Of a stretch of 64,000 bases of DNA, positions 32,966 to 42,223 are shown piece after piece. Made by a program: the position numbers and the translations under genes. Position 1 is the first letter of the stretch. Each line of letters starts with the position of its first letter. Below the pieces are notes generated by a model that saw nothing but the letters and a program-made list of their open reading frames with translations, was not told where the DNA came from and searched no databases. The stretch is from an uncultured bacterium (GTDB taxonomy: Bacteria; Planctomycetota; UBA1135; GCA-002686595): assembly GCA_937905825.1 (NCBI GenBank), contig CALCXM010000153.1:1-64000 (forward strand), read 5' to 3'.

Positions 32966-35131
32966 ATGACTCGGATACTTAGCTTCGCCATCGCTCTTCT
33001 CGCCGTCGCGGCGGTGTTTTTCCTGCCGGAGGGCCCGCGTGCCAAGCTCGGGGTGCTGGCGACGTATGAGGCGGTTTTCAGCGGCGAGGTGCCCCTGGAT
33101 CCGGAGAATGCCGCGGGCGAACAGGTCCCTTTGGCGAGTCTGTTCTTCGACACCACGGCCTGGAATGACCGCGGAGAGGGCAATGCTGCTTTGATGGTGG
33201 GCGGGGTGCGCTTCATCGTGCCCGACGAGACTGGGGAAGGCGATCTGGCGATTCACGGGGAAGCGCGGGCTGCCATCCTGCGCGCCCTGCGCCAGGTGCT
33301 TCAGAACAAGCAAGCCAAAGATCGCCAGGCGGCCACGAAGGCCGGGGAGCCGGCCGAGTTCGTCTATGAAATCGTTGGTGGCGAGGCTCCGGCGATCAAC
33401 GGCTTGAACTTCCTGATCGAAGTGAGCGAAGGGGAGTTGGCGATCCGCTGGAATGTTCGCGGGGAGCCGCAGGTGGGACGCACGCTTCCCTTTGAACCTG
33501 CATCGCCGCTTTCCCTGTTGCCGCCCCTGGTGGCCATCGCTTTGGCGGTGCTCTTGCGGCGACCGGTGCTCTCTTTGTTCCTCGGGGTCTTTGCGGGATC
33601 CGTGTTGCTGCAGATGGGAACGAGCGATGGGCTAGGCACGCAAATCGGCCTGGGCTTCACCACGGTTTTCAGTCAGTACTTCATGGACAAGTTCACCGAC
33701 TCGGACAAAGCACAAGTGGTTGGCTTTGTGGTGGCCATGTTGGCCATGGTCGGGGTCATCACCAAGAACGGGGGCCTGGCTGGTGTCATGAACATCGTCG
33801 CCAAGTATGCCCGTAGCGCACGCTCCACACAGCTAGCTTCGTTCTTTATGGGGCTCGCCGTTTTCTTCGACGACTACGCCAACACGATTCTCGTTGGCAG
33901 CACCATGCGGCCGCTCACCGATCGTTACCGAATCGCCCGGGAGAAGCTCGCGTACATCGTCGACAGCACCGCTGCACCGGTGGCGGGACTCTCGATCTTC
34001 AGTACCTGGATCGCCTTCGAGGTTTCGACCTTCAGCGCGCAGCTGCCCATGGCTGGCATGCGGCCGGAAGATGGGTACAGCGTCTTCATCGCCACCTTGC
34101 CCTATCGCTTTTACTGCATCCTGTCTTTGGTGTTCGTCTTCCTGGTGGCGTTCACCGGACGCGACTTCGGTCCGATGCTCAAGGCGGAACGTCGCGCACG
34201 CACCACCGGCCAACTGGTCCGCAAAGGGGGCACGCCCATGGTGGGCGACCTGGCCACAGCCATGGCGCCTGCGGAGGGCATCACGATTCAGGCTTGGCGC
34301 GCGTTGCTGCCCTTGGCGGTGTTTGTTGGCTTGACGCTCTTCACGATTCTGCAGACCGGGAAGGCCTTCGAACCGGGAGCGCCTTCACTCTTTAGCATGT
34401 CGGGACTCTCCACTATCCTCGGGGACGGAAACAGCTACCTGGCTCTCTGGCGCGGCTCGAGCATCGGGCTCTTGGTGGCGGTGCTCGCTTCCTTGCAAGG
34501 CGGCTTGAGACTGGAAATTCTCGATGCGGCGATCAAGACGTTGATGTCCATGGGAGTGGCTCTAGGGATCTTGTACCTGGCCTGGATGATTGGAGCTGTT
34601 TGCGGAGACTTGAACACATCCCACTACTTGACGGCTGTGCTCGACAACTTGCTCTTCCCCCTGGCACTGCCCGTGATCCTGTTCTTGCTGTCCGGTTTGA
34701 TCGCCTTCTCGACTGGATCTTCTTGGTCCACCATGAGCATCCTGCTGCCCTTGGTGGTGGGTTTGGCCTTCAGCCTTGGGGAGCAGACGGAAGCGATCAC
34801 CGGGCAGATGTTGATGATCCTTTCGATCGGTGCGGTGCTCGAGGGGGCGATCTTTGGGGACCACTGTTCGCCCATTTCGGACACCACGGTGCTCTCGTCG
34901 GTCGCGTCTGCGTCCGACCACATTGACCACGTGCGCACCCAAGGACCCTATGCACTCTTTGTGATGTTGGTGGCGATTGTCGTGGGCTACCTGCCCTCCG
35001 CGGCCTTCAACTTGCACCCGGGCTTGAGCCTCCTCGCGGGAGTCGTCGTTTTGTGGTTGGGACTTCGGATCCTGGGTGAGCGGGTCGATGAGGGAATGGA
35101 CAACGCTCCGCCTGCCAGCGACCCTTCGTGA
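32966..35131 (+). CDS. NhaC-family Na+/H+ antiporter-like transporter
   Basis: 721 residues from ATG 32966. An N-terminal membrane anchor and an extracytoplasmic domain of about 150 residues are followed by about a dozen hydrophobic segments. Family blocks include SLLPPLVAIALAVLLRRPVLSLFLGVFAGS, FFDDYANTILVGSTMRPLTDRYRIAREKLAYIVDSTAAP and GSSWSTMSILLPLVVG, plus DHCSPISDTTVLSS near the C-terminus, all typical of NhaC-type carriers. It should exchange Na+ (or another cation/organic ion) for H+ across the inner membrane. The extra N-terminal soluble domain is not standard for NhaC. Its stop overlaps the GTG start of the next gene by four bases, implying co-translation. Confidence 0.88.
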   Translation: MTRILSFAIALLAVAAVFFLPEGPRAKLGVLATYEAVFSGEVPLDPENAAGEQVPLASLFFDTTAWNDRGEGNAALMVGGVRFIVPDETGEGDLAIHGEARAAILRALRQVLQNKQAKDRQAATKAGEPAEFVYEIVGGEAPAINGLNFLIEVSEGELAIRWNVRGEPQVGRTLPFEPASPLSLLPPLVAIALAVLLRRPVLSLFLGVFAGSVLLQMGTSDGLGTQIGLGFTTVFSQYFMDKFTDSDKAQVVGFVVAMLAMVGVITKNGGLAGVMNIVAKYARSARSTQLASFFMGLAVFFDDYANTILVGSTMRPLTDRYRIAREKLAYIVDSTAAPVAGLSIFSTWIAFEVSTFSAQLPMAGMRPEDGYSVFIATLPYRFYCILSLVFVFLVAFTGRDFGPMLKAERRARTTGQLVRKGGTPMVGDLATAMAPAEGITIQAWRALLPLAVFVGLTLFTILQTGKAFEPGAPSLFSMSGLSTILGDGNSYLALWRGSSIGLLVAVLASLQGGLRLEILDAAIKTLMSMGVALGILYLAWMIGAVCGDLNTSHYLTAVLDNLLFPLALPVILFLLSGLIAFSTGSSWSTMSILLPLVVGLAFSLGEQTEAITGQMLMILSIGAVLEGAIFGDHCSPISDTTVLSSVASASDHIDHVRTQGPYALFVMLVAIVVGYLPSAAFNLHPGLSLLAGVVVLWLGLRILGERVDEGMDNAPPASDPS

Positions 35132-36165
35132 CGAATCCTTCCCCAGCCGCCCCGAGCGAACCCACAAACCCAGGAGTCGAACTCTCCCCGAAACTCAAGC
35201 AGCGCTTGGTGATCGGAGTCGTGTTCGGGCTCTTGGTGTACTTGGGGATCGCGCTTTGGGCGGACGGGCCCAGCATCCTCGAGGCGCTCAAGGCCTTCCC
35301 GCTCAAGTGGATCGCCGCCGCCTGTGGACTGTCCTTCTGCAACTACGTGGTGCGCTTTGCCCGTTGGGAACGCTACCGGGCCATCTTGGGCATTCGCATG
35401 GCCCCCATCACTTCCTTCCGCATCTACCTGGCGGGCCTCGCCTTCACGGTGACCCCCGGCAAGCTGGGCGAAGCCTTTCGCTCACTGCTGATTCAGAAAG
35501 AGGATGGCACCCCTATCACGCGCAGCGCGCCGATGGTGATGGCGGAGCGCTTCACGGACTTGTTGGGTTTCTTGATTCTGCTCGCCATCGGGGGCATGGC
35601 CAGTGCGCCGGAGTTTCTTTGGGTGTTTTGCGCGACCCTGGGGTTGTGCGTGTTCTTGCTGGTTCTGGTGAGCTCCCAACGCATTGCCACGTTTCTCGTG
35701 AAGCTCGTGAGCAAGTTCCCTGTGGTCGGTCCCCTGGCCGTTCACTTGCACGAACTCTTGGGATCCACCCGCGTGCTGCTAACGCCCCGCGAGCTCTTGA
35801 TGCCCACCGTGGTGTCCACCTTGGGATGGGGCTTGGAATGCTTCGCTTTCTACCTGGTGGCCGAGGCCCTCGTGCCCGGCGCAGCCAGCGTGCTCTTCGC
35901 CATGTACACCTTCGCTTTGTCTGCCATCCTGGGAGCGGTCATGATCATCTTCCCGGGCGGCTTGGGGCCCACGGAAGCGTCCATGGGCACCCTGCTAACA
36001 GGCAGCTTCAAGGCCGCGGGACTTAGCGCGGAGGTCGCCGGGGCCAAGGCCCTGACCGCCACCTTCATCATCCGCTTTTGCACCCTGTGGTTCGCCGTAC
36101 TGCTCGGGGGTTGTGCCCTCGCTCTGCACACACGGCTGAACCGGCGCCGGGATTCGGACTCCTAA
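35128..36165 (+). CDS. lysylphosphatidylglycerol synthase TM-like (UPF0104) membrane protein
   Basis: 345-residue multi-pass protein, a second member of the family at 2774-4006. After a short Pro-rich start come about eight helices, including LVIGVVFGLLVYLGIALWA, the motif FRIYLAGLAFTVTPGKLGEAFRSLLIQ, and late IIFPGGLGPTEASMGTLL with the PGGLGxxE pattern of the family. It probably moves a lipid across the membrane or aids such a process; no synthase domain is attached. GTG start overlapping the antiporter stop by four bases. Confidence 0.82.
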   Translation: MTNPSPAAPSEPTNPGVELSPKLKQRLVIGVVFGLLVYLGIALWADGPSILEALKAFPLKWIAAACGLSFCNYVVRFARWERYRAILGIRMAPITSFRIYLAGLAFTVTPGKLGEAFRSLLIQKEDGTPITRSAPMVMAERFTDLLGFLILLAIGGMASAPEFLWVFCATLGLCVFLLVLVSSQRIATFLVKLVSKFPVVGPLAVHLHELLGSTRVLLTPRELLMPTVVSTLGWGLECFAFYLVAEALVPGAASVLFAMYTFALSAILGAVMIIFPGGLGPTEASMGTLLTGSFKAAGLSAEVAGAKALTATFIIRFCTLWFAVLLGGCALALHTRLNRRRDSDS

Positions 36166-36172
36166 GCCGAGC

Positions 36173-37852
36173 CTAGGGTTCCCAGGTCAACGAAACGCCG
36201 TGGGAGGTGTTGTAGCCATTGCCGCAACTGCCAGCCCCCGTGTCTCGGAACCAGAATTGGTAGTAGCGTGTCTCGCCTGCTTGGGAGCCGTCCAAAGCCG
36301 CTATAGCGACGGAGCTGGTGGCTTGGCCGGAGGCGTTCGTCGGGACGATTTGCAAGCGGGTGATGGCCCCCCCGGCACAGAGCAGGCCGTCACCGAAAGC
36401 GATGCCACTGGGGAATTGGGTCGTGCCTCCGAAGAACAACGCGCTGGCGTTGGGCACGGCCTGGGACGCGCTCAGCACCAAGCTGTCCGCGCTGACCTTA
36501 GCGGAGCCGCTCGTGACGAGTTGGCTGCCACTGCCCGTTGAGTTGTCGCAACCTTCATTCGCGCCGCCTGGGTTTCCACAGGGGCAACCACTGACGCCAA
36601 AGCAATAGGGAGTGGATTGGGTCGTCGACAATCCACCTGGGCCTTCCAAGGGGAAGTTCAACTGGTTGCCGACCCCGGGCTCAAACATATCGAGCTCGCC
36701 CACGCCGGCCACGGGGGCGGAGTCTGCGGTGAATCCAAAGCTGTAGCCCGTGCACCAGTTGATGGCGTTGGCGTTGATGTTCTGGGCGTAGGTCTCTGGA
36801 CAATCCCATGCGATGAAGTCCGTGGACTGGCTCATGCTCCAATCGGTTCCGTCCTGGGGCTCACCGCTGTGGTAGTCCACGTCGTTGAACCAGACGTTGG
36901 TCAAGCTGACCCCAGCGCCCGTGGGGATGCGGAAGGCACCAGCGCCCTGGGTCGAGTTCTGGTTGTTGACCACGTAGGTGTAGTCCCAGGTCCCGTTCCC
37001 GTTGTCCCAGGTGCGCGAGGCCACTTGATAGTAGCCGTGCACACCGGATCCGCCTTCGTTCGTGTTGGTGATCTCAGCGATCGTGACCGCTGGGTCCTCC
37101 GCCTGCCAGCCGAACAGCACGACTTCCTGACTGTGGTTGACCGTGCTCGCGCTTTGCATCGTGTAGCTAGAGTTGTTCGCGAACTGGATCTTGCGCCAGG
37201 TTGCGTTGTTCTTGGCGAAGCCGTTTTGGTGGTCCTCGTAGTGCACGTACATGCCCTCCACGAAGTAGACGGCGCCAGCGTTCAGGCTCGGATTCACGTC
37301 CGCGACGTCGCATTGCAAGCGGCCGCGAATGGTGGAGTTTCCCGTCGGATTGGGGTCCGGGTGTTGGTGGTCCCCCGACGTTGGGAAAACCGTGAACTTG
37401 GGGCCGCCGCCCGAGCCGTCGTTCAAGCTAGAGCTGTAGGTGTCCGCGCAGCCCACGCGCAGTTGGGAAGCGCAGCCGCTCTGCCCCCGAGGACCACAAC
37501 CGGATTCGCAAAGGGCGCAGAAACCATGCTTCAGCCAAGACTGCCCGAGGTGCTCGAAACGCCGACCCTTGAGCCGGTACACGTTCTGGGAAATGACCGG
37601 ATGGGTTTGCCCACCGCCGCTGCTCCAGATCAAGTTCACGTTGCCGATGTTGCAGGACTGCGACGCGACCGAGTAGGCGGCGATGCCGCTGTTCACTCCA
37701 TAGGTCGTGAATCCATCGGAATTGTTGCCCGGGTTGTAGCCCATGCGATGGACCGTCATGTCCCCTTGGGCGAGCAGCGCCCCAGCGCTGGCGGACAGAC
37801 AGATAGCCGCAAGGGAAGCAGAGCGCAAAGCAGACGTGGTGGAGAGCCTCAT
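36173..37852 (-). CDS. secreted protein with C-terminal CPCGN domain, unknown
   Basis: 559 residues from ATG 37852, with a signal peptide (ALRSASLAAICLSASAGALLAQ). The central part has several Cys pairs and many Asn, Ser, Gly and aromatic residues, as in secreted beta-structured proteins. Residues ~420-559 are the domain starting YCFGVSGCPCGNPGGANEGCDNS and continuing SALFFGGT ... FGDGLLCAGGAITRLQ ... YYQFWFRD. This domain recurs in large numbers in some Planctomycetota secretomes; its role is unknown. An upstream extension to 38098 is rejected because the signal peptide begins at 37852. It is separated from the next gene upstream by about 270 bases. Confidence 0.75.
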   Translation of the reverse strand: MRLSTTSALRSASLAAICLSASAGALLAQGDMTVHRMGYNPGNNSDGFTTYGVNSGIAAYSVASQSCNIGNVNLIWSSGGGQTHPVISQNVYRLKGRRFEHLGQSWLKHGFCALCESGCGPRGQSGCASQLRVGCADTYSSSLNDGSGGGPKFTVFPTSGDHQHPDPNPTGNSTIRGRLQCDVADVNPSLNAGAVYFVEGMYVHYEDHQNGFAKNNATWRKIQFANNSSYTMQSASTVNHSQEVVLFGWQAEDPAVTIAEITNTNEGGSGVHGYYQVASRTWDNGNGTWDYTYVVNNQNSTQGAGAFRIPTGAGVSLTNVWFNDVDYHSGEPQDGTDWSMSQSTDFIAWDCPETYAQNINANAINWCTGYSFGFTADSAPVAGVGELDMFEPGVGNQLNFPLEGPGGLSTTQSTPYCFGVSGCPCGNPGGANEGCDNSTGSGSQLVTSGSAKVSADSLVLSASQAVPNASALFFGGTTQFPSGIAFGDGLLCAGGAITRLQIVPTNASGQATSSVAIAALDGSQAGETRYYQFWFRDTGAGSCGNGYNTSHGVSLTWEP

Positions 37853-38128
37853 ACAATTGTTCTCGCAAACAGCGGACTTCAAGAAAGCACCAACCGTCGG
37901 GGGCACGGTTGGTCGGGAGGCGCCATTGTAATCCTGATTCGCGAATTGTGGGGGTTCCCCGCCTATCGAACGAAAAAGCCCCCCTCGTGGCAAGCGAACC
38001 CTGCTCCCGCTATTCACAGGCGCGGTCTGCTTGGTCCGATTGCTTCCATCGCCAAGGGCAGGGCGCCGGCTTGTTCCCCGCAGCCTGCGCGCATTCAAGG
38101 CCCAGACCGTTGGGCCCGGGAACCCGCA

Positions 38129-40129
38129 TCAGTCGTAGAGCGGCGAGAGATTCGATTGCCAAGCGAAGGAGAAGTACTTGCGAGTGATCGCGCGGAAGCT
38201 CGGACCTGAAATGCTCTGGCCTTTGAACGCTTCAATCCACTGGCGGGTTTCGATCAGGCGACCAAACACTTGTTCCGTGACAGCTTGGGAGGGTCCTTGT
38301 CCAAAGGGATAGGCTGCCAAGTACTCGCGATGCCAGGCCGGCTCAATGCGCGTGCCTTCGTTCCAGTCATTCCACGTTGCAATCTGCACCCAGTCGTAGC
38401 CGCCGTCGAAAGCCGCCGCCACGGTGTTGCTGTAGAAGGCTCCGTCGAAGGGATCGGCCACACGCACGCACAGTGCAGCCCCATCTTCCCCTTGCAAGTT
38501 CTCCGAGCCCCAGCCGCCCACCCCCGAATCATCGAAGCCAGGCCACAGGGTCAGGATCCCCAAGCGCTCGAGGGGCAGCTGATTGACCCAGGCCCGAATC
38601 GATAGATCCAGCTCGCGCACATGTTGCGTCAAGGAGCCCAGCACCGGCAAGGGAGTCGTCGGGTTGCCATCGCGCGCATCCGACCAAGTGCGATAGGTGA
38701 GGTAGTCCCGACGCAGAAGTTGCCAACGACTGAAGCCTTGAATGGGCGAGCTCAACCCGGGGGTCGTGTCCCCCACCAAAAAGAGGTCCTCACCGGTTTG
38801 GGCCAGGACGCTGCTGTGAATCAAGTTCCAATCGGCCCCGGTCAAGCACTGGGTCTTGGAAGGGTTGCAGCTTTGATTGCGAAACAGAAAGACCACCATT
38901 CGGCCGTTGCGCTGCAGGGTGGCGCGTTTGCCTTCCATGCGCTGCACCAACCAAACCAGGTCGTTCGTGATGCCCGCGATCTTTTGCGCTTTGCTCGGCT
39001 GTCCTGCGACCCATCCCAGCATGTGTACCTTGGGCTCGTACATGACCGCCAACTTCAACTGCACGCTGGGAGCTTCGCAGACGTCCATCAGGGCCGCTAG
39101 GGTTTGCGCATTGATCGGATCGCGCCCGAGGCCCAGCTCCTGTTCAGCAATCGCTTGGCCCTGGTAGTCGAAGATGAAGTGATCGATCCCGGCGGCTTCC
39201 GCAAGTTGCACGTGGTAGCGCAAGATGGCCGGATCGCGCGAGTCATAGGAACCGACCAGGGGCAAGTCAAAGGGGCTTTGAATGGGACTGGCCGCGGAGT
39301 CCCGACGTCCAGAGTCCCGGCGGCAATCGGCACCTCCCTCACAGTCGGGACTGTGGTAGAAGCCTGTGAAGCTGGAGTCACAGGCGGGGGGCGTTTGCCA
39401 ATGCCAGTTGCGCCAACGCTCTGAAGCAGTCGCCGGTTGGGGCCCGCTGGCGAATTGCGGTGCGCGGTAGCGGCCAACGTAGCTGCAACTCACGCGCTTG
39501 GAGGGATTGCCGTCGATGGAGTGCTGCGGTCCAAGCTGCAGAAAGTCGACCTGCACGGGTTCCTCAAAGCTGCGATGAATTTCCAAGCGCAATCGGACCT
39601 CGCGGCCAGCCAGGGGCGCGCTGGGAGGAGCTTGAAGATGCACCCAATGGTCCTGATCCCGAAGACTTGGAAACCATCGGCCCGTAGCCACGGTTCTCAG
39701 GTGCGATTCGCCCAAGACTTCAGCCAGCACACGCAGTTCGACAAAGTGCGCGCCTTGCGCCTGCCCTTGAAAATCGAGAGCAGCTGGAAGGTGGACCCAG
39801 GCCCCCGCTTCCAACAGGCTGCCGCGCCCCAAGGGAGTCACAAGGTTGGACAGCTCCAAGTCCATGGCCAGTTGACTGCTCGCGCTACCGCGCAGGACCG
39901 CGCAACGTTGGCCATAGTAGCCGCCCAATTCTTGGGTGACTGTTCCGCGAACTTCCCAGTCATCCAGCGGGCCTTCGAAACTGCCATTCGCAAGAAGGAT
40001 GGGGCTCGGCCTGGGAGTGTGCAAACGGGATTGGGCGGAAGTCTGCCCCGCAAACGACAGAAGGCCAAGAGCCACAAAGCAGCGTCTTAGCCAATCCCTT
40101 CCAATCCAACTCTTCCAATCCCTTTTCAC
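38129..40129 (-). CDS. secreted GH99-like glycoside hydrolase
   Basis: 666 residues from GTG 40129, with an atypical lead (RDWKSWIGRDWLRR) before a hydrophobic signal (CFVALGLLSFAGQTSAQ). Residues ~45-200 look like a carbohydrate-binding jelly roll (NGSFEGPLDDWEV). The catalytic part shows VGSYDSRDPAILRYHVQLAEAAGIDHFIFDYQG and, near the end, VQIATWNDWNEGTRIEP, the WNDWNEGTxIEP pattern of GH99/GH71-type or WbsX-like proteins, acting on alpha-mannosides in GH99. The acidic pair in that motif supports activity. The substrate is inferred only by family; extracellular polysaccharide breakdown fits its secretion. Confidence 0.75.
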   Translation of the reverse strand: MKRDWKSWIGRDWLRRCFVALGLLSFAGQTSAQSRLHTPRPSPILLANGSFEGPLDDWEVRGTVTQELGGYYGQRCAVLRGSASSQLAMDLELSNLVTPLGRGSLLEAGAWVHLPAALDFQGQAQGAHFVELRVLAEVLGESHLRTVATGRWFPSLRDQDHWVHLQAPPSAPLAGREVRLRLEIHRSFEEPVQVDFLQLGPQHSIDGNPSKRVSCSYVGRYRAPQFASGPQPATASERWRNWHWQTPPACDSSFTGFYHSPDCEGGADCRRDSGRRDSAASPIQSPFDLPLVGSYDSRDPAILRYHVQLAEAAGIDHFIFDYQGQAIAEQELGLGRDPINAQTLAALMDVCEAPSVQLKLAVMYEPKVHMLGWVAGQPSKAQKIAGITNDLVWLVQRMEGKRATLQRNGRMVVFLFRNQSCNPSKTQCLTGADWNLIHSSVLAQTGEDLFLVGDTTPGLSSPIQGFSRWQLLRRDYLTYRTWSDARDGNPTTPLPVLGSLTQHVRELDLSIRAWVNQLPLERLGILTLWPGFDDSGVGGWGSENLQGEDGAALCVRVADPFDGAFYSNTVAAAFDGGYDWVQIATWNDWNEGTRIEPAWHREYLAAYPFGQGPSQAVTEQVFGRLIETRQWIEAFKGQSISGPSFRAITRKYFSFAWQSNLSPLYD

Positions 40130-40159
40130 ATCTAGCTGGCCGCCGAGGCGACCTCTCGA

Positions 40160-41335
40160 TCATAGGGATGTGCCGCCATCCGCCAACCCCGGCGCAGGGC
40201 CTTTCCTGGCAATCGGGGCGCGGGAGCTCCCTGAACGCGGCCAAAAGGCACCCAGGGCGCAGAGCAAACTGGACAGTGCGAGCCAGGCCGAGGCTGGCGT
40301 CCCCGGGCTTGGCTGGAGCGTTTCCAAGGGCAGACCCAGACGTTGGCTTGCAGTTCCGGCCGCCCGGCGCTCTGCCAAACTCACGATGCCTGCTCGAACA
40401 GGAAGGGCTTCATCCAAAATCTCGGCCCATTGCACGGCCCAGAAGGCCGGATCTGTGGAGAGCTCTTGCGTGGACCTCGCTTCGAGCCAGACGACTCGGG
40501 GATCCAGCGGATCGCCACTCAACCCCTGGCCCAATTCGTAGCGGTATTGAGCCTCGCCTGCGGAGACGAGAGCGTGCCCACGTTCGCGGGCCCAGATGCC
40601 AAAGAGCTCAGCCAGGTCCCCGGAAATGGATTTCCCCGGGGCGACGGACCGAGGGGGCAAGGGGTCTGACTCGCGAACCAGCAGCCCATCCCAAAGCAAG
40701 GCCCGGCCCTCGAACTCCGCCACCCACCCCAAGGCTTGCGCTCCCCCACTGGCGATCAAGCCGCCAGCGGACTCAATCGAGCGATCGGTCAGCAGAGTCA
40801 GGTGCTCGTCGGCATGACACTCCGGGGACAACTCAGCTTGCGCGAGCTTGGGGGCCAAGGCCCACTCCTGCGGTGGCTGGTCGGCTCGCACCGCTGCTTG
40901 ACCCCGTGTTCGCCATTCGCGGGCGTCCCCGGGAATCGAGTGCGTTTGCAAGCATTCGAGTGCGCTCTGCAAGGCGCGCTCGTAGCGTGTTGTTGTTCCG
41001 CCCTGTTCAAAGGGAAGGTACATGGACGGTGAGCGGTCCATTTGAAACACATAAAGCGCCGTGGTCGGCGCCCTCATCGCGAGGGGGTCCAGCACCGCCA
41101 GGCTGCCGGCGAGCAAGCCGAGGAACCAGAGCCAGGCCCGGGGAGGCACATGACGCTTTTGATCCGCCGTCACAACTGCACCCTCGCCTGTGACCACGCG
41201 CCAGAGGGCCAGGGTTCCCGTGGCCAATTCCCGGGGAGCGTCCTTGCGGCGCAGGCGCCAAACAATGGCCACGATCCAGAGCAGCAACATCAGGCCCGCG
41301 GGCCGTGTCCATTCGATGCCTTCCGCCCAACTCAT
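40160..41335 (-). CDS. VWA/BatA-like membrane protein
   Basis: 391 residues from ATG 41335 (overlapping the DUF58 stop by ATGA). Two N-terminal helices (TRPAGLMLLLWIVAIVWRL and AWLWFLGLLAGSLAVLDPL) resemble the BatA N-terminal region. A VWA-type domain follows: LYVFQMDRSPSMYLP keeps the DxSxS metal (MIDAS) motif, and LTLLTDRS matches the distal Asp motif. The C-terminus has another helix. BatA/BatB proteins work with MoxR ATPases in stress or envelope maturation; no MoxR gene is in the window. It is probably membrane-bound, with the VWA domain facing outside. Confidence 0.72.
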   Translation of the reverse strand: MSWAEGIEWTRPAGLMLLLWIVAIVWRLRRKDAPRELATGTLALWRVVTGEGAVVTADQKRHVPPRAWLWFLGLLAGSLAVLDPLAMRAPTTALYVFQMDRSPSMYLPFEQGGTTTRYERALQSALECLQTHSIPGDAREWRTRGQAAVRADQPPQEWALAPKLAQAELSPECHADEHLTLLTDRSIESAGGLIASGGAQALGWVAEFEGRALLWDGLLVRESDPLPPRSVAPGKSISGDLAELFGIWARERGHALVSAGEAQYRYELGQGLSGDPLDPRVVWLEARSTQELSTDPAFWAVQWAEILDEALPVRAGIVSLAERRAAGTASQRLGLPLETLQPSPGTPASAWLALSSLLCALGAFWPRSGSSRAPIARKGPAPGLADGGTSL

Positions 41336-42213
41336 CGGCGCAACCACTGCCCCATCAGGTCTTCAAAGGCTGTCGCACTAGAACTCGCCAAGTGCAAGAA
41401 GCGGTGCTTGCCGGACAAGACGCGCCAGGTTTCCAAGCGTTCGTCCAAGAGTTCTCGATAGCGCTGACACTGTTCCGCGCCCACCTGGAGCTTCATGCGC
41501 TGAGAGCTTTCGGGATCCCACCAATGCCTGCTGCCGGGAGTGGGGTCCAGCTCTTCGGGAGCGAGCAGTTGCAAGACGCGCAACTCTCCCGGCCCGCGTC
41601 GCAATCGCAACAGGCCTTCGGCCGGTTCGTCCAAGAGGTCCCCAAGGCAAAACACACGGGCCGCACCGCGCAACAAGCGCGGGGCTGCAAAGAGCGACGC
41701 CAAGCCCTGCTCACCCGCCGCGCGGGTTTGCCCCAGAAACCCCATGGGCTTTTGCAAGTCCCGGGGAGCGGCGGATTCCAACACCCGCGGAGCGTCACCC
41801 GCACCAGCCGAGAGCACCAAGCGCACCTGCGCCCGGCTTTGACAGGCAAGGGCCCAGAGAGCCACGACACATTCCGCAGCACGCTGCAACTTGCCGGGGG
41901 GGCCGACGCCCATGGAAGCGCTGACGTCCAGGCAGATCACCCACTGCTCGCCGGCTTCCTCGCGCGTGACTCGCACGTAGGGCTTGTCCAAGCGCGCCAA
42001 GAGATTCCAGTCCAACTGACGGAGGTCCTCCCCCGGGCGGTAGGGCCGGTAGCCCACCAAGTCCGCGCCCGGGCCCTGCCGAAATTTTTGGCCAGCTCCC
42101 TCGCGACTCTGGCCCGCGGCCCGCAAATGCCCCTGGAGTGCACCGACCCGTTCCTCATAGCCCGCGGGCCAAGTCACCCGGTCGTGCAGCAGAAGGGAAT
42201 CCTTGCGGGTCAA
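41332..42213 (-). CDS. DUF58 protein
   Basis: 293-residue DUF58 protein: VGYRPYRPGEDLRQLDWNLLARLDKPYVRVTREEAGEQWVICLDVSASM is the defining block, with the MIDAS-like DVSAS. No membrane helix is seen. DUF58 proteins are usually encoded with MoxR and BatA-type genes, and the next gene (40160-41335) is the VWA partner. TTG at 42213 is the best start; a later GTG inside HDRVTW is possible. The upstream gene is the SpoIIE phosphatase (10 bases away), so all three may share an operon. Confidence 0.82.
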   Translation of the reverse strand: MTRKDSLLLHDRVTWPAGYEERVGALQGHLRAAGQSREGAGQKFRQGPGADLVGYRPYRPGEDLRQLDWNLLARLDKPYVRVTREEAGEQWVICLDVSASMGVGPPGKLQRAAECVVALWALACQSRAQVRLVLSAGAGDAPRVLESAAPRDLQKPMGFLGQTRAAGEQGLASLFAAPRLLRGAARVFCLGDLLDEPAEGLLRLRRGPGELRVLQLLAPEELDPTPGSRHWWDPESSQRMKLQVGAEQCQRYRELLDERLETWRVLSGKHRFLHLASSSATAFEDLMGQWLRR

Positions 42214-42223
42214 GGGCGCCCCC

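Noticed and set aside
37853-38098. N-terminal extension of the CPCGN-domain protein
   Set aside because: A good signal peptide starts at the internal Met at 37852; the extension would bury it.
36617-38209. Long plus-strand open frame antisense to the CPCGN-domain protein
   Set aside because: No signal, domain or start support; the minus-strand frame has a clear signal peptide and known C-terminal domain.
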